A DNA stretch of 50,007 nt, from positions 1-50,007 of the forward strand of contig JAKEFC010000080.1 in the NCBI GenBank assembly GCA_022616235.1. The letters run 5' to 3'. The position numbers and the translations under genes are program-made. Shown piece after piece: positions 26,499-34,444 of the stretch (position 1 is its first letter; the number at the start of each line of letters is the position of its first letter). The DNA is from Planctomycetota bacterium (lineage in GTDB: Bacteria; Planctomycetota; UBA8108; UBA1146; JAKEFC01). A model generated the notes under the pieces. The model searched no databases. It was not told where the DNA came from and saw nothing but the letters and a program-made list of their open reading frames with translations.

Positions 26499-26777
26499 CT
26501 AGACGCCGAAGAAATCGCGCTTGATGAGATCGCTCAGCACATCCATCGCTTGCTCGGCATCGTCGCCGATGATTCGAAGCGTCACCTGGTCGCCTTGCTG
26601 CACGCCGAGCGTGAGGAGCTGCAGCACGCTTTTCGCATCGACCTCCTCGCCGGCATCGCGCGACATGTAGACTTGAGAAGCGAAATCCTGAGCGCGCTGG
26701 ACGAACACAGTCGATGCGCGGGCGTGCAGCCCGTACTTGTGCGTAATCGGGATCGTGCGCGCAAGCTCCTTGCTCAT
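26499..26777 (-). CDS. ptsH: Phosphocarrier protein HPr
   Basis: 92-residue phosphocarrier accepting phosphate from enzyme I at His18 (YGLHARAS). The Ser46-equivalent regulatory site is S50 (AKSVLQLLTLGVQ), so control by an HPr kinase is possible; none is in the window. The ATG overlaps the yvcK stop (ATGA). No sugar-specific permease is nearby, which with the EIIA gene suggests a regulatory rather than sugar-uptake PTS. Confidence 0.96.
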   Translation of the reverse strand: MSKELARTIPITHKYGLHARASTVFVQRAQDFASQVYMSRDAGEEVDAKSVLQLLTLGVQQGDQVTLRIIGDDAEQAMDVLSDLIKRDFFGV

Positions 26778-27784
26778 GCAGCCGAACCGCCGTTCCCGTT
26801 CCGGCTCTCGAAGTGCTCCGCGATGATGCGCGCAAGCGCTTCCGGAGCGTGCCGGATCGATGCCGCCGCGCGGTCCAAGAGATCCGCAGAAACGATTTCG
26901 ATTCCCGCCGCTTCCGCCACGCGCTCGAATCCAGCGACGGGATACGCACCCTCCGCCGCGTATCGGCCGAGCAATTCCGGCGGAATCGCGCCGCGATGGA
27001 CAACGACTCCCGAAAGAAAACTCGCGCCGGCGTGGATCTCGAGCGCACGCAGGTGTCCCGCGAGATCGAGGTCGGTGGTCTCCCCCGGCTGGGTCATGAT
27101 GTTCGCGACGTAGACCTTGGCACACGGATTCGCGAGAATCTCGCGGCGAATCCCTTCCACGAGCAAATTCGGAATCACGCTGGTAAAGAGGCTGCCCGGC
27201 CCGAAGACCATCAACTCGGCAGCGCGGATCGCCGCGGCGACATCCGGCTCGATCGCATGAACGCGCGGGCGAATCTCCACTCTTTCGATCGGCTTTCTCG
27301 AGCGCGCGATCTGCACTTCGCCCGTCGACTTCGATCCGTCCGCGTGGTGCGCGATCAACGAGATCTTGTGCCCCGTCGCCGGCAGCACTTTCCCGCGGAC
27401 GTGCAGCATGCGGTTCAACTCGCGCACCGCCACGTCGAAGCTCCCCGTGACGCGCGTCAGCGCCGTGATGAATAGGTTGCCGAAGCTGTGTCCGGCCAGC
27501 TCCGATTCTTCGAAGCGGTATTCGAGCAAGCGGCTGAGGAGCGGCTCTCCTTCCGCCAGCGCGAGCAGACAGTTGCGAATGTCCCCCGGCGGCACCATGT
27601 CGAATTCTTTGCGCAGCCGTCCGGAGGAGCCGCCGTTGTCCGTCACGGTGACGATGGCGGTGATGTTCGGAGAGATCCGCTTCAGGCCGGACACGAGACA
27701 GGAGATCCCGGTGCCGCCGCCGAATGCGACGATGCGCGGCGCCGAGCGAGGCTCGCCCTCCTGCCGCCTATTGGGGGCTTTCAT
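26774..27784 (-). CDS. yvcK: YvcK/CofD-like family protein (gluconeogenesis factor)
   Basis: 336-residue CofD-fold protein that binds UDP-sugars and is needed for growth on gluconeogenic carbon in characterised bacteria. Signatures: VAFGGGTGISCLVSGLK, VTVTDNGGSSGRLR, PPGDIRNCLLAL, GHSFGNLFI and FGPGSLFTSVIPNL. It overlaps ptsN by 17 bp and ptsH by 4 bp. In proteobacteria this slot in the hpf-ptsN cluster is taken by rapZ, so yvcK here is a notable swap. Confidence 0.95.
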   Translation of the reverse strand: MKAPNRRQEGEPRSAPRIVAFGGGTGISCLVSGLKRISPNITAIVTVTDNGGSSGRLRKEFDMVPPGDIRNCLLALAEGEPLLSRLLEYRFEESELAGHSFGNLFITALTRVTGSFDVAVRELNRMLHVRGKVLPATGHKISLIAHHADGSKSTGEVQIARSRKPIERVEIRPRVHAIEPDVAAAIRAAELMVFGPGSLFTSVIPNLLVEGIRREILANPCAKVYVANIMTQPGETTDLDLAGHLRALEIHAGASFLSGVVVHRGAIPPELLGRYAAEGAYPVAGFERVAEAAGIEIVSADLLDRAAASIRHAPEALARIIAEHFESRNGNGGSAA

Positions 27785-28253
27785 CGACCTCTTCCAGGAT
27801 CGCTGCGAGATTATGGAGGTCTTCGCTGCGGATGAGGTACTTCATCGTCTTCCGGTCGCGGCAGATGCGGACGATCTTCTTCATCAATTGCACGTGGTCG
27901 GACTCGCCCCCCGGCGGCGTCAAGAGCAGGAAGAAGAGATGCACGAGTCCGCCATCGTTGGCGCGGAATTCGATTCCGGTCGCCGCACGCCCGAAGATCC
28001 CGCACGCCTGCGTGACGTAGGGGCACTGTTTCATGTGCGGGATCGCGATGCCGTTCCCGATCCCAGTGGTCGCCTCGCGTTCCCGCGCGAGGATCGACTC
28101 CTTGATGTGGCCTATGGCGTCGGCCGTGAATCCTTGAGCCTTGCCGAGATGCTGCAATAGCTCCGAGATGACTTCTTCCCCGCTGGTGCCGGTCAGATTG
28201 GGCACGGAATTGCGCGGGCCGATCAAGCGAGCCAGGGAAACTTCTTTGGCCAT
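27768..28253 (-). CDS. ptsN: PTS EIIA-type protein, PtsN family
   Basis: 161 residues of the EIIA fructose/nitrogen type. The phosphorylated His is in GNGIAIPHMK (H73); the TPPGGESDHVQLM segment is also typical. It probably takes phosphate from HPr and acts as a regulator. The ATG overlaps the hpf stop (TAATG), and its 3' end overlaps yvcK. Confidence 0.93.
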   Translation of the reverse strand: MAKEVSLARLIGPRNSVPNLTGTSGEEVISELLQHLGKAQGFTADAIGHIKESILAREREATTGIGNGIAIPHMKQCPYVTQACGIFGRAATGIEFRANDGGLVHLFFLLLTPPGGESDHVQLMKKIVRICRDRKTMKYLIRSEDLHNLAAILEEVDESPQ

Positions 28254-28636
28254 TATTCTTCGAAATCCGTCTTCTCGATGATGTCCTGGTAGGAGTCCAA
28301 GCCTTCCTCGGAGTCCGCCGCCGGAGCGGTGGGCGCCGCCGGCCCTCGATGACCGCGGAGCTTTTCCTTGTAGCGGACGACGTGACGCTTTACATGGTCG
28401 ATCGCCAAGTCGATGGCGGCGTGCATCTTCTCGTGGTCGACGTGATGCGCGAATGGCTCCGTACCCACGAGCGTGACCACGACCTCCGCGCGCTGTTTCA
28501 AGCCATTGGTCCCGAGGATCAACTCGACCCGCCGAATGCCGTTGAAGAACTTGTAGAGCTTCTCCGCCTTCTCTCGCGCGTAGTCCTTCATGTCGTCGCC
28601 GACCGCATCATCGCGCGCCGTGACCTGAATCGGCAT
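28253..28636 (-). CDS. hpf: Ribosome hibernation promoting factor, short form
   Basis: 127 residues that start MPIQVTARD and contain KDYAREKAEKLYKFF and the AAIDLAIDHVKRHVVRYKEKL helix. It stabilises inactive ribosomes in slow growth. It lacks the C-terminal dimerisation domain of the long form but has an acidic tail (SEEGLDSYQDIIEKTDFEE). The frame is open upstream, but the family start is at 28636. It is the first gene of hpf-ptsN-yvcK-ptsH-(ptsI). Confidence 0.92.
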   Translation of the reverse strand: MPIQVTARDDAVGDDMKDYAREKAEKLYKFFNGIRRVELILGTNGLKQRAEVVVTLVGTEPFAHHVDHEKMHAAIDLAIDHVKRHVVRYKEKLRGHRGPAAPTAPAADSEEGLDSYQDIIEKTDFEE

Positions 28637-28720
28637 TGTTGCCGCCGCCTTTCGTCTACGACTCGATCGCGTAGGTGCCTGCGCTCGCAGCCAAGTCGCT
28701 CGTTTGCGCCAAACCATCTA

Positions 28721-28729
28721 ATTATCACA
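28721..28729 (-). promoter_or_regulatory. Candidate extended -10 promoter of the hpf cluster
   Basis: TGTGATAAT on the minus strand fits an extended -10 (TGn then 5 of 6 of TATAAT), about 85 bp before the hpf ATG. The -35 region has no match. A short CCCG/CGGG inverted repeat lies in the spacer. Confidence 0.45.
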
Positions 28730-28751
28730 CCCGCTTGCGGGCTAAAAGGTA

Positions 28752-28783
28752 AAACGGCGGCGGCGGCGCACGGCGTGCGCCGC
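28752..28783 (-). terminator. Terminator after truA
   Basis: A perfect 9 bp stem (GCGGCGCAC / GTGCGCCGC, loop GGC, 28763-28783) begins directly after the truA stop. On the minus strand it continues into CGCCGCCG then TTTTACCTTTT (down to about 28744). It ends the thrS-asd-truA side and separates it from hpf. Confidence 0.6.
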
Positions 28784-28784
28784 T

Positions 28785-29576
28785 TCATCGAAACGGAATC
28801 TCCCAGGGCGCGGAATCCGGCTCGCAGGGAGCGGTGTCGGGGTAGGCGACGCGCACGAGAAAGAGCCCCTGCGGCGGAGCGCTGGGGCCCGCTTCGCGGC
28901 GATCGCGGGAGGCGAGGATCTCGGCGACGCGCGCCGGCGCCATGCGCCCGCGACCGACGTCTACCAGCGTCCCGGCGAAATTCCTAACCATGCGATAGAG
29001 GAATCCGTTTCCGATCACCTGGAACGAAGCGACCTCCCCGCGAACGCTCCAACCCGCCAGGCGCACGCGGCGCATGGTGTTCTCCGGCTCCCCCTCCGAG
29101 CGATTCCGAAATGCCGCGAAGTCGTGTTCCCCCACCAAGTGCGCCGCGCCTTTGTTCATCGCCTCCGCGTCGAGATCGCCGGGGAGGCGCCATTCGTAAC
29201 GCCCGCTGAATAGCGAGTCGCGCGCGGCGAGGCGCACGCGATAAAGATAGAGTTTCTCGATCGCCGAGCGGCGCGGGTGGAAGTCAGGCGCTGCGTCTCG
29301 GCATTCGATGATGCCCATGTCCGCCGGGGTCAAGGCGGCAAGGGCCCGCGCAAGCTCCGGCGCTTCGAGCCTAGTGTCGCATTCCGCGAGCGCACATTGC
29401 CCGCGGGCATGAACTCCAGTGTCAGTGCGCGACGCGCCGCATGTCTCTATGGTGCCTTTCGACACCGCACTCAGCGCTTCTCTGAGGCATCCCTCCACGG
29501 TGCGAACGCCTTCCTGCTCCTGCCAGCCATGGAAACCGCAGCCGTCGTACTCGAGGACGATGCGGAAGCGCCGCAT
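28785..29576 (-). CDS. truA: tRNA pseudouridine synthase A
   Basis: Makes pseudouridine at positions 38-40 of tRNA. 263 residues with the catalytic Asp in ASRTDTGVHARGQ (D52), plus YDGCGFHGWQ at the start and NGFLYRMVRNFAGTLVDVGRG. The ATG overlaps the asd stop (TGATG). Confidence 0.96.
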   Translation of the reverse strand: MRRFRIVLEYDGCGFHGWQEQEGVRTVEGCLREALSAVSKGTIETCGASRTDTGVHARGQCALAECDTRLEAPELARALAALTPADMGIIECRDAAPDFHPRRSAIEKLYLYRVRLAARDSLFSGRYEWRLPGDLDAEAMNKGAAHLVGEHDFAAFRNRSEGEPENTMRRVRLAGWSVRGEVASFQVIGNGFLYRMVRNFAGTLVDVGRGRMAPARVAEILASRDRREAGPSAPPQGLFLVRVAYPDTAPCEPDSAPWEIPFR

Positions 29577-30553
29577 CAGCGGCCGAGGATCGCGCGAGCG
29601 ATCTGCACAGCGTTCAGGGCCGCCCCCTTCAGGAGCTGGTCCCCGACCGCCCAGAGCTGCAAGACGTCAGGGCGCGGCGCGCGCAGCCTGCCGACCCACA
29701 CCGCGTGCTCGCCGGCGAGCGGACGCGGCGTCGGCGGCTGGCGCGGATCGGGCTCGAAACACACGCCAGCGGCCGAGCGAAGCGCGCGCTCGGCGGCCGC
29801 GGTCGCCACGGGGCGCTCGAAGAGGAGGGTGATCGCTTCCGAATGACACCGTTCGACCGGAATGCGAACGCAGGTCGCGAACACTTCGAGGTCCGGCATC
29901 CCGAGGATCTTCCGGGATTCGAGCGCCATCTTCGTCTCTTCGCCGGTTGCGCCGCTCGCGTCGTCGAGGTCGCCGATCAGCGGAAACACGTTGTGCGCGA
30001 TGGGAAAGGGAAACGGCTCGCCCCGCAGAAACGGCTCGCCGGCGAGTTCGCGGCGGAGAGCTTCCAGGCCGCGTTGCCCCGCTCCCGACACGGCTTGGTA
30101 GGTCGCCACGGAGATGCGGCAGCGACCCAGCGCAAGGAGCGGGTGCACCGCAAGGAGCATGATGATCGCCGAGCAGTTCGGATTCGCGATGATCCCGGGT
30201 CCGGTCCGAATGTCGCGCGCGTTGATCTCCGGGACGACGAGCGGCACGCCCGGGTCCATGCGGAAGGCGCTCGAATTGTCGATCACGATCGCGCCCCGCT
30301 CCGCGAATCGCGGCGCGTACTCGCGGGAGACCGCGCTCCCGGCGGAGAAGAGAGCGATGTCGCAGGGCTCGAGCGCGTCCTCGCCGAGGACGCGGACCGG
30401 CAGCTCTCGGTTGCCGCTACGCATTCGCGCCCCGCGCGAGCGCCCAGAGCCATAGAGCGCGATGGGGAACCCGGCGAAAGGTTCCTCCGCCAGGAGCGCG
30501 AGCATCGTGCGCCCGACGGCGCCCGTCGCTCCCACTACCGCGATCCGCTTCAT
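29576..30553 (-). CDS. asd: Aspartate-semialdehyde dehydrogenase
   Basis: Reduces aspartyl phosphate on the route to Lys, Met and Thr. 325 residues with the NADP loop VVGATGAVGRTML, the catalytic Cys in ANPNCSAI (C127) and the acid/base His in VERCHSEAI (H237). The ATG at 30553 overlaps the stop of a 38-codon membrane ORF (ATGA), which fixes the start. Confidence 0.96.
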   Translation of the reverse strand: MKRIAVVGATGAVGRTMLALLAEEPFAGFPIALYGSGRSRGARMRSGNRELPVRVLGEDALEPCDIALFSAGSAVSREYAPRFAERGAIVIDNSSAFRMDPGVPLVVPEINARDIRTGPGIIANPNCSAIIMLLAVHPLLALGRCRISVATYQAVSGAGQRGLEALRRELAGEPFLRGEPFPFPIAHNVFPLIGDLDDASGATGEETKMALESRKILGMPDLEVFATCVRIPVERCHSEAITLLFERPVATAAAERALRSAAGVCFEPDPRQPPTPRPLAGEHAVWVGRLRAPRPDVLQLWAVGDQLLKGAALNAVQIARAILGR

Positions 30554-30666
30554 TTGCGATTGCGCTCCTTCTTCGCCAGGATCCAGCACGCGATCGGCCA
30601 GCCGAACAGCACGCAAAACACTGCGACCACGATCGCGACTTCGTACTGGCCGAGTTGAAAGAACAT
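30550..30666 (-). CDS. Small single-pass membrane protein, 38 residues
   Basis: An ORF starting MFFQLGQYEVA runs into a hydrophobic helix (IVVAVFCVLFGWPIACWIL) and a basic end (AKKERNRK). It sits between thrS and asd, and its stop overlaps the asd start (ATGA). An AGG lies 5 bases before the ATG. The start is supported by a sensible membrane topology (N-out, positive-inside), but no family is recognised. Confidence 0.6.
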   Translation of the reverse strand: MFFQLGQYEVAIVVAVFCVLFGWPIACWILAKKERNRK

Positions 30667-30725
30667 GGCGCCTACTTCGCTCCGGTGCCTGGTGGGCAGG
30701 TACGTACTCGCGGTGCGCGCCGCGC

Positions 30726-32768
30726 TCAGCTTTGCGCGCGCCGCCGAATCTCCTCGAGCAGCGCGCCCTGGAATTCCGCGAGGGAGACCGCGCCTTGGTC
30801 GCCGCCATCTCGCTTCCTGACCGCAACGGTTCCCGCCTGCTCGTCGCGGGCGCCGACGACCAGCATATAGGGTATGCGCAGCTCCGTCGCGCTCAGGATT
30901 TTCGCGCCGATGCGCTCGTTGCCGGCGTCGATCCCCGCGCGCACGCCGGCCTCGCGCAGCGAAGCGAGCACGCGGTTGCCGTAGGCGGAGAACTTCTCGC
31001 TGATCGGCAAGACGCGTACCTGCTCGGGCGCGAGCCAAGTGGGGAAGGAGCCGGCGAAGTGCTCGATCAAAACGCCGATGAATCGCTCCAACGAGCCGAA
31101 TGGCGCGCGATGGATCATCACCGGCCGGTGCTGCTGGTTGTCCGCGCCTACGTAAGTGAGGTCGAAGCGCGCCGGAAGATTGTAGTCCACCTGCACGGTG
31201 CCGAGCTGCCACTCGCGGCCGAGCACATCCCGCACGATGAAGTCGATCTTCGGTCCGTAGAACGCGGCCTGGCCGGGCTCTTCGGTATACGGCACGCCGA
31301 GCGACGCCGCCGCCGAGCGACACGCCGCCTCCGCCCGATCCCAGACTGCCGCGGTGCCGACGTACTTGGCGTTGTCCGGGTCGCGCAGCCCCACACGCAC
31401 CCGAAAGTCGCGCATGCCGAGGGTGCGGAAGATCAGCTTCACGATGTCGAGACAGCCCTGGACTTCCGCTTGCACCTGATCCTCCGCGCAAAATAGATGG
31501 GCATCATCCTGCGTGAAGCCGCGCACGCGCGTCATGCCGTTCAATTCGCCGGACTGCTCCCAGCGATAGACCGTGCCGAATTCCGCGTAGCGAATCGGCA
31601 AGTCCCGGTAGCTGTGCGGCTCGGAGGCGTAGATCCGAATGTGATGCGGGCAATTCATCGGCTTCAGGAGGTAGCCGTCCAGGTCGCCGCTCGCCAAGCG
31701 ATTGGAGAGATCCGCGCAACTGCAGCCGTCGCTCGCCAGCGCCGCGAGCTGGGTCTCGAGGATGAGCGGCGGATATTGGCTGTCTCGGTAGTACGGAAAG
31801 TGCCCGCTCGTTCGGTAGAGGTCGAGCTTGCCTATGTGCGGCGTGTATACGGGGAGGTAGCCGTGGCGCATCAATTCCGCGCGGATGAACTCTTCCAGCT
31901 CGCGGCGTACGATGGCCCCGGCAGGCTTCCAGAGGACGAGCCCCTGTCCGACCTGCTCATCGATGTGAAAGAGGCCGAGGCGCTTGCCGATCGCGCGATG
32001 GTCGCGCTTCTTCGCCTCTTCGATCTGTTCGAGATGCCGCTCCAGCTCCGCCGCGCTGAAGAACGCCGTGCCATAGACGCGGGTCAAGCGGTCGGAGGCG
32101 GCGTCGCCATGCCAGTACGCGGCCGCGATGCTGAGGAGCTTGAACGCGCCGATCCGCGCCGTGCTCGGGGCGTGCGGCCCGCGGCAGAGGTCCTCCCAGT
32201 TCCTTCCCGGCTCGCCGGTCGTGTACCAGGAGAGGATCCGCGCGCCCTCCGCGATCGCGCGCTCCGCGTTGTCGAGCTTGTACTTGCTCCCTTCCGCGCG
32301 CAGCTTCCGCAGCCCTTCATCCGCGGGAAGCTCGTAGCGCCGGAGCGGGAGATCGGCGGCGATGATTGCCGCCATCTCGCGCTCGATCGCCGGAAAGTCC
32401 TCCATGGAGAGCGGCCGCTCCGGCGGAAAGGCAATGTCGTAGTAGAAGCCGTTGTCGACCGGCGGCCCGTAGACTGGCAGCGCGCCGGGCACGATGCGCT
32501 GAATCGCCTCCGCCATGACGTGGGCGCAGCTATGGCGAATGAGGAAGAGCGCATCGGGCTGCGGGGCTTGGTTGCTCTTCGGCGCGGTCACGATCGAGAG
32601 GCCGATGTCGCGCGCGATGGGTGCGGACAGATCGACGAGTTCGTCGCCGGCGCGGGCCCCGAGCGCCGCGCGCGCGAGCGCCGGCCCGATGTCCTTCGCG
32701 ACCTCCGCGGGCGTCACGGGGCCGGGATAGGAGCGGGTGCTGCCATCCGGGAGGGTGATGCGTGGCAT
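30726..32768 (-). CDS. thrS: Threonyl-tRNA synthetase
   Basis: Charges tRNA-Thr. 680 residues with TGS, editing (second additional), catalytic and anticodon domains. Zinc ligands are in LLKPMNCPHH, TQDDAHLF and MIHRAPFGSLERF. The segment before the zinc Cys is longer than in E. coli (YPPLILETQLAALASDG, CSCADLSNRLASGDLDG), giving two additional Cys. The ATG at 32768 has AAGGA 8 bases upstream; the frame stays open much further but the rest is unrelated and overlaps dinB. No T-box leader is visible. Confidence 0.96.
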   Translation of the reverse strand: MPRITLPDGSTRSYPGPVTPAEVAKDIGPALARAALGARAGDELVDLSAPIARDIGLSIVTAPKSNQAPQPDALFLIRHSCAHVMAEAIQRIVPGALPVYGPPVDNGFYYDIAFPPERPLSMEDFPAIEREMAAIIAADLPLRRYELPADEGLRKLRAEGSKYKLDNAERAIAEGARILSWYTTGEPGRNWEDLCRGPHAPSTARIGAFKLLSIAAAYWHGDAASDRLTRVYGTAFFSAAELERHLEQIEEAKKRDHRAIGKRLGLFHIDEQVGQGLVLWKPAGAIVRRELEEFIRAELMRHGYLPVYTPHIGKLDLYRTSGHFPYYRDSQYPPLILETQLAALASDGCSCADLSNRLASGDLDGYLLKPMNCPHHIRIYASEPHSYRDLPIRYAEFGTVYRWEQSGELNGMTRVRGFTQDDAHLFCAEDQVQAEVQGCLDIVKLIFRTLGMRDFRVRVGLRDPDNAKYVGTAAVWDRAEAACRSAAASLGVPYTEEPGQAAFYGPKIDFIVRDVLGREWQLGTVQVDYNLPARFDLTYVGADNQQHRPVMIHRAPFGSLERFIGVLIEHFAGSFPTWLAPEQVRVLPISEKFSAYGNRVLASLREAGVRAGIDAGNERIGAKILSATELRIPYMLVVGARDEQAGTVAVRKRDGGDQGAVSLAEFQGALLEEIRRRAQS

Positions 32769-32913
32769 CGTATCGGTCCTTGCCGCGTTGCTGCCGATTT
32801 CGCTTCCGCGCCTCCGACTTGGGCGCCGAGGGGGAATTTTTATAAGACAGCGGCCGGGCGGCCGCCACCGGAACGGGCTAACGGCTCGGCGCCGCGCGGC
32901 CGGCGGCGGCGGG

Positions 32914-32919
32914 TAGAAT
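32914..32919 (+). promoter_or_regulatory. Candidate -10 box of dinB
   Basis: TAGAAT (5 of 6) lies 40 bp before the dinB ATG in a GC-rich divergent region of 191 bp. No -35 was found. AT-rich GGAATTTTTATAAG at 32833-32846 may belong to the thrS promoter. No SOS box was recognised. Confidence 0.35.
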
Positions 32920-32959
32920 CCCGCGGGAACCCTTTCGAGAAAGGAGCGCGGCGCGCGCG

Positions 32960-34168
32960 ATGGCGGAGGAGCACGACCCGCGACTCGCGATTCTCCATGC
33001 CGACATGGATGCGTTCTACGCGGCCGTGGAGGTCTTGGACGATCCGTCGCTCGCGGGAAAACCGGTGATCGTCGGCCACCCGGGGCGCCGCGGCGTGGTG
33101 GCGACGGCCTCGTACGAAGCGCGCCGATTCGGCGTCCGCTCCGCGATGGCCTCCCTGGAAGCGATGCGGCGCTGCCCGGAGGGGGTGTGGCGCGCACCGC
33201 GCATGGAACGCTACGCGGAGCTGTCGAGCCAGATTCGGGAGATCATGCTCCGCTTCACGCCGCTCGTGGAGCCGCTCTCACTCGATGAAGCTTTTCTCGA
33301 CGTTCGAGAGTCGCTCCGTCTCTTCGGAGGGGCGGTCGCGATCGCGCGCGCATTGCGCGCCGCCGTGCGGGAAGAGACCAAGCTCACGGTGTCCGTCGGG
33401 GTCGCGGAGAATCTGTTCCTGGCGAAGATTGCGAGCGATGCGAACAAGCCCGACGGCCTCACGGTGATCGACGCGGGGCGCGGCGCGGAGTATCTATCGG
33501 CGCTCCCCGTCTCCCGGCTCTGGGGGGTCGGACCGCGTACCGCGGAGCGGCTCGAGGCGCTCGGGCTGCGCCGAATCGGCGACATCCCCATCTACGGCGA
33601 GGCGCGCCTCGTGCGGCTCCTCGGCGAGGCGCACGGCCGGCACCTCCACCGTCTCGCGTTGGGGCTCGATGACCGCCGCGTCACGCCGGAGCGCGCCGCG
33701 AAGTCGATCTCGACGGAGAGCACGTTCGCGGAGGATCTCCATTCGCGCGCCGACATGGAGCGTTTCCTCTTCCAAGCCGCGGAGACGGTCGCCGAAGCGC
33801 TCCGCCGCGACGGTCTGCGGGCGCGCACCGTGGAGCTGAAGGTGCGGACCGCGAGTTTCCGCACCCAGATCCGGTCCCGTACGCTGGATTCATCGACGGA
33901 TCTCGCCGAGCGCATCTACGCGGCGGCCGTCGAGTTGTTCGAAACGCGCATCGACCTCGGCGGCGAAGGCGTGCGCCTGCTCGGCGTCGGCGCGAGCCAG
34001 CTCCAAAATGCGGGCCGACCCGCGCAAGGGGAGCTGTTTCCGCACGCCGCGGAGGGTGCCGGCAGGCGCGTCGCCCTCCTCCTCGATCGAATTCGCGACA
34101 AGCTCGGCCCAGAGGCAGCTCGCCGCGCGCGCCTCGTGGCACCGCCGAAGCCAGACAAGACGGAGTGA
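32960..34168 (+). CDS. dinB: DNA polymerase IV (Y-family)
   Basis: Translesion polymerase; 402 residues. Metal-binding residues are in LHADMDAFYA (D15) and PLSLDEAFLDV (D109, E110). The palm motif reads GVAENLFLAKIASDANKPDG. A helix-hairpin-helix lies near LWGVGPRTAERLEALG. QGELF near the C-terminus fits a beta-clamp binding motif. AAAGGAG is 13 bases before the ATG, a longer spacing than ideal. Divergent from thrS. Confidence 0.95.
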   Translation: MAEEHDPRLAILHADMDAFYAAVEVLDDPSLAGKPVIVGHPGRRGVVATASYEARRFGVRSAMASLEAMRRCPEGVWRAPRMERYAELSSQIREIMLRFTPLVEPLSLDEAFLDVRESLRLFGGAVAIARALRAAVREETKLTVSVGVAENLFLAKIASDANKPDGLTVIDAGRGAEYLSALPVSRLWGVGPRTAERLEALGLRRIGDIPIYGEARLVRLLGEAHGRHLHRLALGLDDRRVTPERAAKSISTESTFAEDLHSRADMERFLFQAAETVAEALRRDGLRARTVELKVRTASFRTQIRSRTLDSSTDLAERIYAAAVELFETRIDLGGEGVRLLGVGASQLQNAGRPAQGELFPHAAEGAGRRVALLLDRIRDKLGPEAARRARLVAPPKPDKTE

Positions 34169-34221
34169 CGTCGCACGAGTCGCTAGTCTGTCTCCATCAG
34201 CGCTCTGCCTATCAGCGGTTC

Positions 34222-34390
34222 ATCGTGTCGAGGCGGGGCCTCGACTAGGGAGGACCCGAGGCTCTGTCTCCGATGGCGGGACGATGCGGTGCTTGCCGGC
34301 CGGTGTCATGGAGATGCGGCAGAGCCGCGGGGGCGCGGTGTCGAGGCGGAGCCTCGACACCAGGGGGGCTACGCAAGAGCCGCGGTTATG
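34222..34390. repeat. REP-like palindromic element, copy 2 (between convergent dinB and metE)
   Basis: Carries the same perfect 11 bp palindrome as the 12776 copy (34337-34361) plus a second, GTCGAGGC / GCCTCGAC with loop GGG at 34227-34245. Long shared blocks with copy 1 include CGATGGCG, GACGATGCGGT and CGGCAGAGCCGC. It fills most of the 276 bp gap and may act as a bidirectional terminator. Confidence 0.75.
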
Positions 34391-34444
34391 ACGGAGCGCG
34401 CCAGGCCTCGACGCCAGGAACGGCGGCGGAGAAGCTCGGCAGCA

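Noticed and set aside
30550-31491. A 313-codon minus-strand frame overlapping thrS
   Set aside because: All but its final 38 codons is an out-of-frame shadow of thrS; only the end (30550-30666) is reported.
32769-32959. Possible T-box leader for thrS
   Set aside because: No specifier loop or T-box consensus is visible in 191 bp of GC-rich sequence.
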